From the NCBI GenBank assembly GCA_041487355.1, contig JBGPND010000001.1, positions 35,729 through 99,728 on the forward strand: DNA of 64,000 nt, in the 5' to 3' direction. The position numbers and the translations under genes were made by a program. The notes under the pieces were generated by a model. That model saw only the letters and a program-made list of their open reading frames with translations. It ran no database searches and was not told the origin of the DNA. Below, one piece after another: positions 23,482 through 32,326 of this stretch (positions are counted from its first letter, which is position 1; each line of letters starts with the position of its first letter). Origin of the DNA: JAMXLO01 sp041487355. GTDB taxonomy: Bacteria; Pseudomonadota; Alphaproteobacteria; Acetobacterales; Acetobacteraceae.

Positions 23482-25875
23482 ATGCGCGCATTTCTCCGAA
23501 GCCTCCGCCGCCTGCTGACCGGGCTTGGCATCGCCGTGCTGCTGCTGGCCGCGGTCGCCACCGGCATCCTCTGGCTCACCCTGCCGCCGCGCTCGCAGCA
23601 GGCGCACATTCCCGGCCTGTCCGGCCCGGTGGATATCGGCTTCGACTCCGACGGCATCCCGCGCATCCGTGCCGCCTCGGCCACCGACGCCGCCGCGGCA
23701 CTCGGCTTCGTGCATGCACGCGACCGGATGTTCCAGATGGAGCTGATGCGGCGCGCCGCCTCCGGGCGGCTGTCGGAGATCGCCGGGCCGGCGACGCTCG
23801 GCTACGACCGCACCATGCGCACGCTCGGCTTGCGCCAGCGGGCGGTGGAGGCGTACCCAACTCTTCCAGCCGATACCCGCACCTTGCTGGAGGCCTACGC
23901 GAGGGGTGTGAACACCTGGATCGCGGCACGCGGCCGGTTCAGCGCGGTGGAGTTCCTCGTCCTCGGCACGCCCGAGCCCTGGGAGCCGGTGGACAGCCTG
24001 CTCTGGGGCGAGACGATGGGACTGTGGCTGTCGTTCAACTGGCGCACGGAACTGTCGCGTCTTTCGCTGTCCGGCCGGGTGCCGCAACAGACGATCGACG
24101 AGCTGTGGCCATCGGCGGAGGGCGCCGGCCGGCCGGAAGCTGCACTGGTCCCGCCCGAAGGGGAGCCTGCCCCCGCCCCCGGACTTGATCCGGGGGTTGA
24201 CCCGGGGGCCGCCGGCCCACTTGCCGCCGTGCTGCCCCGTTTCCCGGAGCCTTACACACTCCCGGGTTCGGCTTCGAACGCATGGGCGGTGGACGGGCGC
24301 CACACAGCGACCGGCGCGCCGCTGCTCGCCGGCGACCCGCACTTGGCGTTCGGCTTCCCCGGCATCTGGTATCTCGCCCGGATCGAGACGCCGGACGGCG
24401 TGCTGGCCGGCGCCACCGCACCTGGCGTGCCATTCCTGGTGTTCGGCCATAACGGCCACATCGCCTGGACCTTCACCACCACCGGTGCCGACGTCCAGGA
24501 CGTGTTCATCGAAACGCCGGCAGGCGAGGGCCAATACCAGACGCCGGATGGGCCGCGTCCCTTCACGGTCCGCGAGGAACGCATCAAGCTGCGCGGCGAG
24601 CCCGACCAGGTGCTGACGGTACGCGAGACACGCCACGGCCCGGTGATCAGCGACCTGACGGGTGGCGGCGGCCCGATCCTGGCGGTCGCCATGGCCAATC
24701 TGGCCCCAGGCAACAGCACCGCCGCGGCCGGCCTGCATGCGCTCAACCAGGCGCAGGACGTCGAGGCCGCCGGCAAGGCAGCCGTCCTGATCACCGCTCC
24801 AGTGCAGAACCTGCTGGTCGCGGACCGCCAGCGCATAGCTCTGCATGTCACCGGCCGTGTGCCGATCCGGCACGCGGGCGACGGCTCGGCCCCAGTGCCG
24901 GGCGACGGCTCACATGACTGGACCGGCTGGGCATCGGGCGACCAGCTACCCCACATCATCGCCCCCGCGAGCGGGCGGCTGGTCAATGCCAATGACCGCA
25001 TTGCGCCGCCTGATTTCCCGGTATTCCTTGGCCGGGACTGGTTCGGCGACTGGCGCTCCCGCCGGATCCGGGAATTGCTGGACCGGTCGGGCCGCCATAC
25101 GGCGGACGACTTCGCACGGATGCAGGTGGATGTGCAGTCGGTCTTCGCGCGCCAGATCCTTCCCGTTCTGCTGACAGTGCCGCACAGCGAGGGCCTGACA
25201 GGCCGGGCCCAGGCACTGCTCAAGGATTGGGACGGCAGCATGACAATGGACGCGCCGCAGCCGCTGATCTTCAACGCCTGGGTGCACCATTTCTACGGCC
25301 TGGTGCTGCAACGGGCCGGCATCGGCCCGAGCGACGGCGGCCCGCTGGCGGAATTCGTCGCCTATCTGCTGTCCCCCAAGCCTGCCCCCGCCCCCGGACT
25401 TGATCCGGGGGTTGATCCGGGGGGCGCGCACTGGTGCGGCGGCGACACCACCGCCACACTGAAGGCAGCGCTCGCCGAAGCGGTGCGCGACCTGGCCATG
25501 CGCTTCGGCGACGACCCGGCACAATGGCACTGGGGCGAGGCGCACCAGACAGTGTTCGCCCACCCGATGCTGCGCAGCCTGCCCATCCTCGGGCCGCTCA
25601 GCACGTTCAGCATCCCGAGCCCCGGCGACGACACCACGATCGATCGCGGCGGTCCCGCATACAACCAGTTCCAATCGGTGCATGGAGCGGAGTATCGAGG
25701 CGTGTATGATCTCGCCGATCTCGACCGCTCGCTGTTCATCGTGGCCCCCGGCCAGTCCGGCAACCCGCTCAGCCGGCATGCAAGCGACTTCCTTGCCCGC
25801 TGGCGCGATGGCGCGACGATCACGCTCGGCCCGACGCCTGACGCAACCACCGCAACCATTCGGCTGACCCCATGA
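23482..25875 (+). CDS. Penicillin acylase-family N-terminal-nucleophile hydrolase
   Basis: A 797-residue Ntn hydrolase, exported or membrane-anchored: a hydrophobic helix (about residues 12-33) follows MRAFLRSLRR. The alpha-subunit part includes GFVHARDRMFQMELMRRAAS, and the nucleophile is Ser265 in GSASNAW, where the precursor is normally cut to expose the Ser. VFGHNGHIAWTFTT and RHGPVISD lie in the beta subunit, as in acylases and AHL-acylase (PvdQ/QuiP) relatives. Substrate could be beta-lactams, AHLs or other amides; AHL is plausible but not shown. Two copies of an in-frame palindromic repeat encode PAPAPGLDPGVDPG twice, just before the Ser and near residue 635. It overlaps the RDD gene by ATGA. 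Confidence 0.88.
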   Translation: MRAFLRSLRRLLTGLGIAVLLLAAVATGILWLTLPPRSQQAHIPGLSGPVDIGFDSDGIPRIRAASATDAAAALGFVHARDRMFQMELMRRAASGRLSEIAGPATLGYDRTMRTLGLRQRAVEAYPTLPADTRTLLEAYARGVNTWIAARGRFSAVEFLVLGTPEPWEPVDSLLWGETMGLWLSFNWRTELSRLSLSGRVPQQTIDELWPSAEGAGRPEAALVPPEGEPAPAPGLDPGVDPGAAGPLAAVLPRFPEPYTLPGSASNAWAVDGRHTATGAPLLAGDPHLAFGFPGIWYLARIETPDGVLAGATAPGVPFLVFGHNGHIAWTFTTTGADVQDVFIETPAGEGQYQTPDGPRPFTVREERIKLRGEPDQVLTVRETRHGPVISDLTGGGGPILAVAMANLAPGNSTAAAGLHALNQAQDVEAAGKAAVLITAPVQNLLVADRQRIALHVTGRVPIRHAGDGSAPVPGDGSHDWTGWASGDQLPHIIAPASGRLVNANDRIAPPDFPVFLGRDWFGDWRSRRIRELLDRSGRHTADDFARMQVDVQSVFARQILPVLLTVPHSEGLTGRAQALLKDWDGSMTMDAPQPLIFNAWVHHFYGLVLQRAGIGPSDGGPLAEFVAYLLSPKPAPAPGLDPGVDPGGAHWCGGDTTATLKAALAEAVRDLAMRFGDDPAQWHWGEAHQTVFAHPMLRSLPILGPLSTFSIPSPGDDTTIDRGGPAYNQFQSVHGAEYRGVYDLADLDRSLFIVAPGQSGNPLSRHASDFLARWRDGATITLGPTPDATTATIRLTP
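24165..24208. repeat. In-frame palindromic repeat, copy 1
   Basis: The core CCCCGGACTTGATCCGGGGG is a near-perfect palindrome, extended on both sides. It lies inside the acylase gene, just before the Ser nucleophile, and adds the residues PAPAPGLDPGVDPG. The second copy, at 25380-25423, is nearly identical over about 44 bases. Confidence 0.8.
25380..25423. repeat. In-frame palindromic repeat, copy 2
   Basis: Nearly identical to copy 1 and in the same reading frame, adding PAPAPGLDPGVDPG again in the beta subunit of the acylase. One internal base differs (GTTGATCC here, GTTGACCC in copy 1). Confidence 0.8.
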
Positions 25876-26369
25876 TCTACCGCATGAACCCGATCGACGA
25901 GGACTGGCTGACCGAAGGCGTGCTGACCCGCCGCGTGTTCGCCTGGCTGATCGACGTGCTGCTGATCGCGCTGATCTTCCTGGCGCTGTGGCTCACCCTG
26001 GTGCTGTTCGGCCTTCTGACGCTGGGCCTCGGCCTGCCGCTGCTCGGCATCCTGCCCTTGGTGCCGTTCTGCTACCACATGCTGTTCCTGGCAGGCCCCG
26101 CCTCGGCCACGCCGGGCCAGTCGGCACTCGGCCTGATCGTCCGCCGCAACGACGACTTTGGCCGCCCGACGCCAGTGCAGGCGGTGGTGTCCACGCTGCT
26201 GTTCTATGTCACGCTGGCCACCAGCGGGCTGCTGCTGCTGATCGCGCTGTTCACCGTGCGCCGGCGCACCCTGCACGACCTGGTGAGCGGCCTCGTCGTG
26301 GTGCGCGCACGGGCGTTGACCCGGGGGCTCGGCTCCTGGAACATGCAAGGCGGATCGCCCTACGCATGA
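25872..26369 (+). CDS. RDD-family membrane protein
   Basis: A 165-residue inner-membrane protein with the RDD pattern: RRVFAWLIDVLLIALIFLA at the first helix (with Arg and Asp of the motif), then GLGLPLLGILPLVPFCYHML, SATPGQSALGLIV and a final RRRTLHDLVSGLVVVRA. Three to four helices. Its ATG overlaps the acylase stop, and its stop overlaps the Ate gene start; both are ATGA. RDD proteins of this kind have no defined role; grouping with Ate is common in alphaproteobacteria. Confidence 0.85.
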   Translation: MIYRMNPIDEDWLTEGVLTRRVFAWLIDVLLIALIFLALWLTLVLFGLLTLGLGLPLLGILPLVPFCYHMLFLAGPASATPGQSALGLIVRRNDDFGRPTPVQAVVSTLLFYVTLATSGLLLLIALFTVRRRTLHDLVSGLVVVRARALTRGLGSWNMQGGSPYA

Positions 26370-27154
26370 CCTACAAACCCCCGCGCCGGCCGCAGTTCTT
26401 CTACACGACGGCCCCCCTACCCTGCCCCTATGTGGCGGGACGGACCGAGCGCAAGGTCGTCACCGAGATTACCGGCCCCGACGCTGACGGGCTGCACGAC
26501 CGGCTGTCGCGCGCCGGGTTCCGCCGCAGCCACAACATCGCCTATGCGCCGGTCTGCCCGTCCTGCCAGGCCTGCGTGCCGATCCGCATCCCGGTCGCCA
26601 GCTTCCAGCCCGACCGCACGCTGCGCCGCATCGTCCGCGCCAATGCGCTGCTGGAGGGGTTCGAGGTTCCGTCGCGCGCCACGGCAGAGCAGTTCCAGCT
26701 CTTCCAGCGCTACCAGCAGGCGCGCCACGGCGATGGCGACATGGCGACCATGAGCTTCTACGACTACCGCGCCATGGTGGAGGACACGCCGATCGAGACC
26801 TTCATCGTGGAGTACCGCGATCCCGATGACCGCATGGTTGGCGCATGCCTGGCTGACAAGCTGGGGGACGGTCTGTCAGCGGTCTACAGCTTCTTCGCGC
26901 CGGGGCTGGAGAAGCGCTCGCTCGGCACCTATACGATCCTGTGGCTGATCGAGCGCGCGCGGTCGCTGGGGCTGCCGTATGTGTATCTGGGCTACTGGGT
27001 GCCCGAGAGTCGGAAGATGGCGTACAAGTCGCGCTTCCGCCCATCGGAGGTTCTGGCCGGTGGCTCCTGGCGGATGCTGACCGACGCCGATCTCTCTGGC
27101 GAGGCCGACGCGACCGTCCCGCGTGCGACACTGGTGCCGGAATCGGCGAACTGA
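26366..27154 (+). CDS. bpt: Arginyl/leucyl-tRNA-protein transferase (Ate/Bpt)
   Basis: This enzyme adds Leu or Arg from tRNA to the N-terminus of proteins to mark them for degradation (N-end rule). The 262-residue protein has the family N-terminal CPY and CPSCQACVPIRIPV cysteine motif (about residues 16 and 64-77), and GYWVPESRKMAYKSRFRPSE near the C-terminus. The bacterial form carrying Asp/Glu-leucyltransferase activity is Bpt; the Ate name is also used. ATG start overlaps the RDD stop. Nothing is truncated. Confidence 0.93.
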   Translation: MTYKPPRRPQFFYTTAPLPCPYVAGRTERKVVTEITGPDADGLHDRLSRAGFRRSHNIAYAPVCPSCQACVPIRIPVASFQPDRTLRRIVRANALLEGFEVPSRATAEQFQLFQRYQQARHGDGDMATMSFYDYRAMVEDTPIETFIVEYRDPDDRMVGACLADKLGDGLSAVYSFFAPGLEKRSLGTYTILWLIERARSLGLPYVYLGYWVPESRKMAYKSRFRPSEVLAGGSWRMLTDADLSGEADATVPRATLVPESAN

Positions 27155-27175
27155 GGCGGCTGGTCGATTAGCTGA

Positions 27176-27290
27176 GTAGGGCGGAAAAGCGCAGCGCATT
27201 CCGCCATAGCCTCATGCCGGACTGGCGACGCGGCGCGACGCGTTCCGAGAAGATGCAAGAGGCGGAATGCGCTGCGCTTTTCCGCCCTAC
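27176..27290. repeat. Long palindromic repeat with 30-base arms
   Basis: The left arm, 27176-27205, begins GTAGGGCGGAAAAGCGCAGC; the right arm, 27261-27290, is its exact reverse complement over 30 bases. The loop is 55 bases. It is intergenic, in a 310-base stretch between Ate and the next gene that otherwise contains no gene. Similar sequences are common as dispersed repeats in proteobacteria. Confidence 0.8.
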
Positions 27291-27464
27291 GGTCGCTACG
27301 CTCGCCACGCGATGACGCACCGGAAGGCCGCGCCGGGAAAATGCCGGGCTTTTTCGGCCAAAACCGCCGAACCGTCTCTCCTGTATCCGAACGAACGTCG
27401 CTTCATCTAGGTTTCTGTCACGGCCCAACCAAGAGCCGAAACAACAAACCTGGTGGAGACGAAA

Positions 27465-27749
27465 ATGACCTCCTCAGCCGCACACATCTCCCGCCGCAAC
27501 CGGATCCTGGCCACCTGCGCCGTCCTTGGCCTCGCCACGATCGGCATCGCCGCCGCGCCGAAGCCCGCCAATGCCTGGTGGCACCACTACGGCTACGGCT
27601 GGGGTGGCGGCGTCTATGTGCCCCCTGTCGTCGTCGTCGCGCCGCCGCCGGCCTACTACGCCCCGCCGGCCTACTACGCGCCGCCCGCCCGTCCCTGGAT
27701 CCCGGCCCACTGGGAGTACGGCTACCGGGTGCCCGGCCACTGGGGCTGA
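27465..27749 (+). CDS. Exported Tyr/Pro-rich hypothetical protein
   Basis: A 94-residue protein starting at ATG 27465 (GGTGGAG six bases upstream). A long signal peptide ends near PANA, then a low-complexity tail: WWHHYGYGWGGGVYVPPVVV, two YYAPPA units, and WIPAHWEYGYRVPGHWG. This resembles small YXWV-rich envelope proteins found in many Rhodospirillales; no specific function is established. Confidence 0.75.
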   Translation: MTSSAAHISRRNRILATCAVLGLATIGIAAAPKPANAWWHHYGYGWGGGVYVPPVVVVAPPPAYYAPPAYYAPPARPWIPAHWEYGYRVPGHWG

Positions 27750-27852
27750 AACCTGTGATCTGGCTCATATGGGCCACTCGGATTTCGCACCAGAGTGGCC
27801 CCCGCCGGCGAAGCACGACGTAACGCTTCGCCACAGCTAAGGAGAAGCGGTG

Positions 27853-28143
27853 ATGCGTCAGTTCATCATAGCGGCCGCGATGGCGATGGGACTCATCGCG
27901 CTCTGGGCGGCGATCCTGCCGCTCACCGCGCAGCCGGCCCCGAACCCGGTCACCGCCACCTCCCCTGCATTGTCCAAGGCGCTGTTCCTATGCCGCGGAC
28001 CGAATGGCATCGATCGCGCGTGCGCCGCCGCGCTCGCCCGGGCCTTGGTGATCGAGCAACCCGGCCGTACCGCGGCACAAGCCGAAGGCCGCTCCTGCCG
28101 CACCGACCCCGCGCTGTTCGCGAGCCTCGAGCGGCGCGACTGA
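27853..28143 (+). CDS. Small exported hypothetical protein
   Basis: A 96-residue protein with an N-terminal hydrophobic region (FIIAAAMAMGLIALWAAILP, about residues 4-23), then a short domain with two cysteine motifs, LFLCRGPNGIDRACAAALAR and RSCRTDPAL. The AAGGAGAAG before the start fits the ATG at 27853 or the GTG three bases earlier. No domain recognised. Its stop overlaps the apparent start of the gene behind it (CTGA), suggesting coupling. Confidence 0.65.
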   Translation: MRQFIIAAAMAMGLIALWAAILPLTAQPAPNPVTATSPALSKALFLCRGPNGIDRACAAALARALVIEQPGRTAAQAEGRSCRTDPALFASLERRD

Positions 28144-29119
28144 GCGTCCGAGCCCGCCTGACGGCCGCGTCGCTCTGCGTCATCCAACCTGCCCAGGCGC
28201 AGCCCCGGTTGCCCGACGGTCCCGGCAAGACGGTCGTCGAGACCGCGTGCCTCGGCTGCCACGAACCGGTCCGCATAAGCAATGCGGGCTACAACCGGCA
28301 GGACTGGCAGAACGTCGTGCACATGATGCTCAACGTCGGGGCGCCCGTGCCGCCGGACCAAGTCGGCGTGCTCACCGAGTATCTGGTGAAGAACTTCCCG
28401 GAGAAGCCCGAGCCGGCGCCGTCGATCATCGCCGGCAACGCGGAGGTTGCAATCAAGGAGTGGGTGGTTCCCACGGCAGGCGCGCGCCCGCATGATCCGC
28501 TCGCCTATGCGGACGGCTCGATCTGGTTCACCGGCAACTTCGCCGGCTACATCGGCAAGCTCGATCCGAAGACGGGGAAGTTCACCGAGTACTCGCTGCC
28601 GGATTCGAAGGCGCGCGATCCGCACACGCCGAAGTCGAACCCGTGTGGCATGGTGATCACCTCGCAGGACATCCCGTGGTTCTGCGAGTTCGGCTCCAAC
28701 AGGCTGGCAAGCATTGATCCCGAGACGATGGCGATCCACGAGCATGTGCTGCCGAATGCCGCGAGCCGTCCGCGCCGTACGCCATCACGCCCGATGACGT
28801 CATCTGGTACTCCGACTATGCACGCGGCTATCTCGGCCGGTTCGATACGAAGACGAGCGAGGTGCAGGAGTTTCCTTCTCCGGGCGGGCCAAACTCGCTG
28901 CCGTACGGCAGCGTGTACCTGAAAGGCGCCGTCTGGTACAGCGAGGCAGGCGTGCGTCCCAACACGCTGGTCCGCTTCGATCCGGCGACCGGAAAATTCC
29001 AGACCTGGCCGATCCCTTCGGGTGGCGGCGTCGTGCGCAACATGACGGTGACGCGCGACGGCAACATCGCGATGGCCGAGAGCGGCGTGAACCGCGTCGC
29101 GCTGGTGGAGGTGAAGTAG
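28140..29119 (+). pseudogene. Frameshifted cytochrome-c / Vgb-like beta-propeller gene
   Basis: Reading frame one gives a signal peptide (ending AQAQ), a c-type heme motif CLGCH at about residue 38, and then a beta-propeller start typical of virginiamycin B lyase-like (streptogramin-lyase) proteins. Near 28776-28778 the frame is lost: the next codons in the other frame, YAITPDDVIWYSDYARGYLG, continue the same protein through VRNMTVTRDGNIAM to the stop at 29119. One base appears to be missing. Without it the product would be about 326 residues. The start is unclear because only a CTG is available at the position required by the signal peptide. It may be a pseudogene or a sequencing error. Confidence 0.7.
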
Positions 29120-29197
29120 CCGGCAACGAGGCTGCGCCTGATGCGACTCGTGCGCCTGTGCTAGAGCACGTTCAGCATAACTGGAGTTTTGCTGGAA

Positions 29198-29285
29198 TGA
29201 TGGGTATCGCTGCGCTCAACCCATCCTACGCCTATGCCGCAACGCCGCAGCCCGTAGGATGGGTTGAGCGCAGCGATACCCATCA
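29198..29285. repeat. Palindromic repeat, GATGGGT family, copy 1
   Basis: Two arms of 33 bases, 29198-29230 and 29253-29285, are exact reverse complements around a 22-base loop. The arms include ATGGGTATCGCTGCGCTCAA. A related element with TTTCGCTCT in place of TATCGCTGC lies at 63434-63505. Intergenic. Confidence 0.8.
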
Positions 29286-29371
29286 CGACTGGCGACGCTT
29301 GCTTGCGTTTCCAGTCACCCTGAACCCGCTATAGCCTTGATCGCTTGCGAACGGCACCGAGGTGCAAGCCC

Positions 29372-29602
29372 ATGCAGTGTGAATCGTGCGGCGATGCGAT
29401 GGAGCAGGAAATCGTCGCTGTCGAGGTCGTGATCGCCGGCCGTCGTGCATCGATCGATCAGCCAGGCTGGTATTGCTGGTCCTGCAAGCTTGGCACGCAT
29501 TCGGCCGGCGACCTCGCGATCGCCGAGGATGCGCTCGTCGCATTGCTGGGCAAGCGCCGTCAGCTCAGGCCCGGGCAGGCTGCACTGGTGCGGCGCGGCT
29601 GA
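29372..29602 (+). CDS. YgiT-type (MqsA-like) zinc-finger protein
   Basis: A 76-residue protein starting at ATG 29372 (GAGGTG seven bases upstream). It has two Cys pairs, CESCG and CWSCKLG, typical of the YgiT/MqsA zinc-finger, and a C-terminal helical part DALVALLGKRRQLRPGQAAL. In full MqsA proteins a helix-turn-helix follows the zinc finger; here it is absent, and no toxin gene is next to it. It could be a free-standing zinc-ribbon protein or an orphan antitoxin. Confidence 0.72.
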   Translation: MQCESCGDAMEQEIVAVEVVIAGRRASIDQPGWYCWSCKLGTHSAGDLAIAEDALVALLGKRRQLRPGQAALVRRG

Positions 29603-29612
29603 ACCACGCGCG

Positions 29613-29807
29613 CTATCGCAACAGCACGGTGGCGACGAACACGCAACAGGCCAGCAGATAGAGCACCAGCAGCACGAGCCTGATCGTGCCGGCATGGTCG
29701 CGCAGACCCGGCGCCATGCCGACCGCGATGAACAATGCCATCGCCACGCCCGTCACGATCTGTGCCGCCCGCATATCCTCGCCGGAAACGGCACTGAACA
29801 GCGTCAC
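29613..29807 (-). CDS. Small two-helix membrane protein
   Basis: A 64-residue protein with hydrophobic segments AAQIVTGVAMALFIAVGMAP and IRLVLLVLYLLACCVFVATV, two probable membrane helices joined by a short loop. A GTG start at 29807 is preceded by a purine-rich GAGGGTGAGGGG; a GTG nine bases further upstream is possible. It is convergent with the YgiT-type gene. No known family. Confidence 0.6.
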   Translation of the reverse strand: MTLFSAVSGEDMRAAQIVTGVAMALFIAVGMAPGLRDHAGTIRLVLLVLYLLACCVFVATVLLR

Positions 29808-29887
29808 GCCCCTCACCCTCCAACCCGCCGCGGGTTATTGTCACTCTCGGGCGAGCGACGGTCCAGGCAACAGAACGGAGAGACGCA

Positions 29888-31918
29888 ATGCGACGGTTGA
29901 CACTGGCGTTTCTGCTGCTCGGCGCAGCCCCGGCATTCGCCGCGGATCTCTCCCTCAAGCGGGTGATGCTATCTTCCGCCGGTGTCGGCTACTTCGAATA
30001 CGAGGCCGAGGTGGACGGCCCGACCCAGCTCGGCCTCGATGTGCCGCTCGACCAGGTAGACGATGTGCTGACGTCGCTGGTGGTGTTCGACAGCGCCGGC
30101 GGCGTCGGCACCGTGGAACTGCCTGGACGCGACAACACGCGCGCGAGCTTTGGCGATGTGCCGTTCGGCCCCGAGGCGCTGCGCTCGGATGTCGACTACC
30201 TGAACAGCCTGCAGGGTGTCGAGATCGCGGTGCAGGGCCCGCGTCCGATGACCGGACGCATCGTGCATGCCGAGCGCGTCGCCGAAGCGCTGCCGGTGGC
30301 ACCAGGTCAGCCGCAGACGACAGTGCAGCGGACCCGCGTCACCCTGCTCGGCGCCGAGGGCATGCGGCAGTTCGTGCTGGAGGAAGCCGACAGTATCCAG
30401 GTCACCGACCCCGCGCTGCGCGCGCGCATTGGGCAGGCGCTGGACTCGCTCCGCCGCGAAGCAAACCAGAGCCTGCGCCATGTCACGCTGCGCAGCACCG
30501 GTGCCGGCCACCGCACGGTGCGCGTCGGATACGTCGCCGCGGCACCGTTGTGGAAGGCGTCGTACCGGCTGGTGCTGCCGGCGAAGGATGGCGATCCCGC
30601 GCGTCTGCAAGGCTGGGCGGTGCTGGAGAACCAGTCAGGCGCCAACTGGGACGGCGTCGCGCTCACCCTGCAATACGGCAACCCGGTCACGTTCCGGCAG
30701 GCGATCTACCAGAGCTATTTCGTGCAGCGGCCGGAGGTGCCGGTGGAGATCCTCGGCCGCATCCTGCCGAGCGTCGATACGCGCGCCCGCCCGGCGGAGG
30801 TCGCGGCGGCGAAGGCCGCGCCCGCGCCGCCGTCCGGCGCGCGTGGCTTCGCCGCGACAGCCGCGCCGGCACCGATGGCGATGGCGCCGCCGCATGCCGA
30901 GGTCATGGCACAAGCCGCCGATCAGGTGCAGGCCGCCGAGGGCGCGGAAGAGACGATCTTCCAGCTTCCCACTCCGGTTGTGCTCGCCGCCGGCCACACC
31001 GCCAGCGTGCCGATCATCGACCGCAGCATTCCCGCCGAGCGCCTGGATTTCGCCGCTGGCAGCGATGCGCATCCGCTCTCCGCGATCCGGATCACCAACG
31101 ACACCGGCGCGTCGATGCCCGCCGGTGTGCTGACGCTGTACGACGCCTCGGGCGCCGCGACCTTCGCCGGCGACGCCAGGCTTGGCGGGCTGCCCGTTGG
31201 CGAGCGCAGGCTGCTGTCCTTCGCGCAGGACCTGCGCACCACGGTCGAGCGCAACGGCACGCAGCAGACGACGCTCGCCTCGCTGACCGCCGCCGAAGGC
31301 GTGCTGCACATCACCACCCGGCTGCGCGAGGTGCTGCGCGTCACGATCACCGCGCCGGCGAATGGCTCGCCGGAAACGGCGAGCCGTCGCGTTCTGCTGG
31401 AAATTCCCAAGGACGGCGACCGCACGCTGACGCTGGAAGGCGGCCCCATGCCGGGCATCGAGGAGACCGCAACCGCGTGGCGCCTGCCGGTCTCGCTGAA
31501 ACCGGGCGAAGTGCGCAAGCTCACGGCCTATATCGACCGGCTCGAGCGCGAGCAGACGACGTTGCTGGGCGACGATGCGCAGGTGGTGGTGCGGCTGCTG
31601 AACGAGCAGACGCTGACGCCGTCCGCGCGCACCGCGTTGCAGCGCCTGGCCTCACTGCGTCAGGACGAAGCGGCGAAGCGGACGGTGGTGAACCAGCTCA
31701 AGGCACAGCAGGCGGCGATCCTGCAGGACGAGGACCGCATCCGGCGCAACCTGGCCGCCGTCGCGGCGAACGACGCACTGCACGCCAGGCTGACGCGCGC
31801 GCTGGATGCCGACGAAACGAAGCTCGACCAGCTCAGCCAGGCGATCGAGCCGGCCACCGCCACCGCCGACAGGGCGCACCAGGCGCTGGCCGACGCCGCG
31901 GCGTCACTGAAGTTGTGA
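29888..31918 (+). CDS. DUF4139 domain protein
   Basis: A 676-residue exported protein. The signal peptide (MRRLTLAFLLLGAAPAFA) is clear, and MLSSAGVGYFEYEAEVDGPT, WKASYRLVLPA and LQGWAVLENQSGANWDGVAL match DUF4139 (the mucoidy-inhibitor MuiA-like group). The middle is Ala/Pro-rich (about residues 295-345), and the last third has a coiled coil (NQLKAQQAAILQDEDRIRRN). Periplasmic or outer-membrane-facing location is likely. No function is established for the alphaproteobacterial proteins. Confidence 0.85.
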   Translation: MRRLTLAFLLLGAAPAFAADLSLKRVMLSSAGVGYFEYEAEVDGPTQLGLDVPLDQVDDVLTSLVVFDSAGGVGTVELPGRDNTRASFGDVPFGPEALRSDVDYLNSLQGVEIAVQGPRPMTGRIVHAERVAEALPVAPGQPQTTVQRTRVTLLGAEGMRQFVLEEADSIQVTDPALRARIGQALDSLRREANQSLRHVTLRSTGAGHRTVRVGYVAAAPLWKASYRLVLPAKDGDPARLQGWAVLENQSGANWDGVALTLQYGNPVTFRQAIYQSYFVQRPEVPVEILGRILPSVDTRARPAEVAAAKAAPAPPSGARGFAATAAPAPMAMAPPHAEVMAQAADQVQAAEGAEETIFQLPTPVVLAAGHTASVPIIDRSIPAERLDFAAGSDAHPLSAIRITNDTGASMPAGVLTLYDASGAATFAGDARLGGLPVGERRLLSFAQDLRTTVERNGTQQTTLASLTAAEGVLHITTRLREVLRVTITAPANGSPETASRRVLLEIPKDGDRTLTLEGGPMPGIEETATAWRLPVSLKPGEVRKLTAYIDRLEREQTTLLGDDAQVVVRLLNEQTLTPSARTALQRLASLRQDEAAKRTVVNQLKAQQAAILQDEDRIRRNLAAVAANDALHARLTRALDADETKLDQLSQAIEPATATADRAHQALADAAASLKL

Positions 31919-32053
31919 AGCGGCGGGCGTAGGCTGCGCCGAAGATCCCAGTGAGGCAAACCGGCGTCCGGTCCGGTCACCTTCACGGTTTGGTAGTTGG
32001 TGGAACCGCATCCATCGTACAGGCATAATCGGGACGATTGGGGCACTTGATTG

Positions 32054-32326
32054 ATGCCTGTCGAGAGTTCAGCCCAACGGATCGTATTCGGGACGACGCC
32101 CAATGCGACTGAACATGCATTCCGTCACATTGATGCCCTTGGGCTGGACAGGAGTCACATCATGCGGGCGATCATGAGCGATCTGGAGCCGAGCTTGCCC
32201 TTGCAAGTGCCAGCGAATGGCCTCCCATTCCAGGGATATGTCACGGTGGAAGGTTTGTGGCCAAGGTATCATGCGTTCCCTCCGGCTGGTGGTGTCGTAA
32301 ATGTTGGCAGAATCACGCCATCGTAA
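32054..32326 (+). CDS. Orphan toxin-like hypothetical protein
   Basis: A 90-residue protein: MPVESSAQRIVFGTTPNATE, then HAFRHIDALGLDRSHIMRAI. It is lower in GC than its surroundings and resembles the short C-terminal domains of polymorphic toxins of the RNase (BECR-type) kind, but I cannot place it in a named family, and there is no delivery domain upstream in frame (a stop lies immediately before the start). It overlaps by 26 bases the gene behind it, which looks like an immunity protein, so a toxin-immunity reading is offered. Confidence 0.5.
   Translation: MPVESSAQRIVFGTTPNATEHAFRHIDALGLDRSHIMRAIMSDLEPSLPLQVPANGLPFQGYVTVEGLWPRYHAFPPAGGVVNVGRITPS

Noticed and set aside
20086..25875. A quorum-quenching pair (lactonase and acylase)
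   Set aside because: Both families include AHL-degrading members, but both have many other substrates. They are 2.6 kb apart with an unrelated island between, and no luxI/luxR is present.
28140..29119. Antibiotic (streptogramin) resistance gene
   Set aside because: The Vgb-like propeller is a common fold used in many unrelated proteins. Here it is fused to a cytochrome-c-like part and frameshifted, so resistance is not supported.
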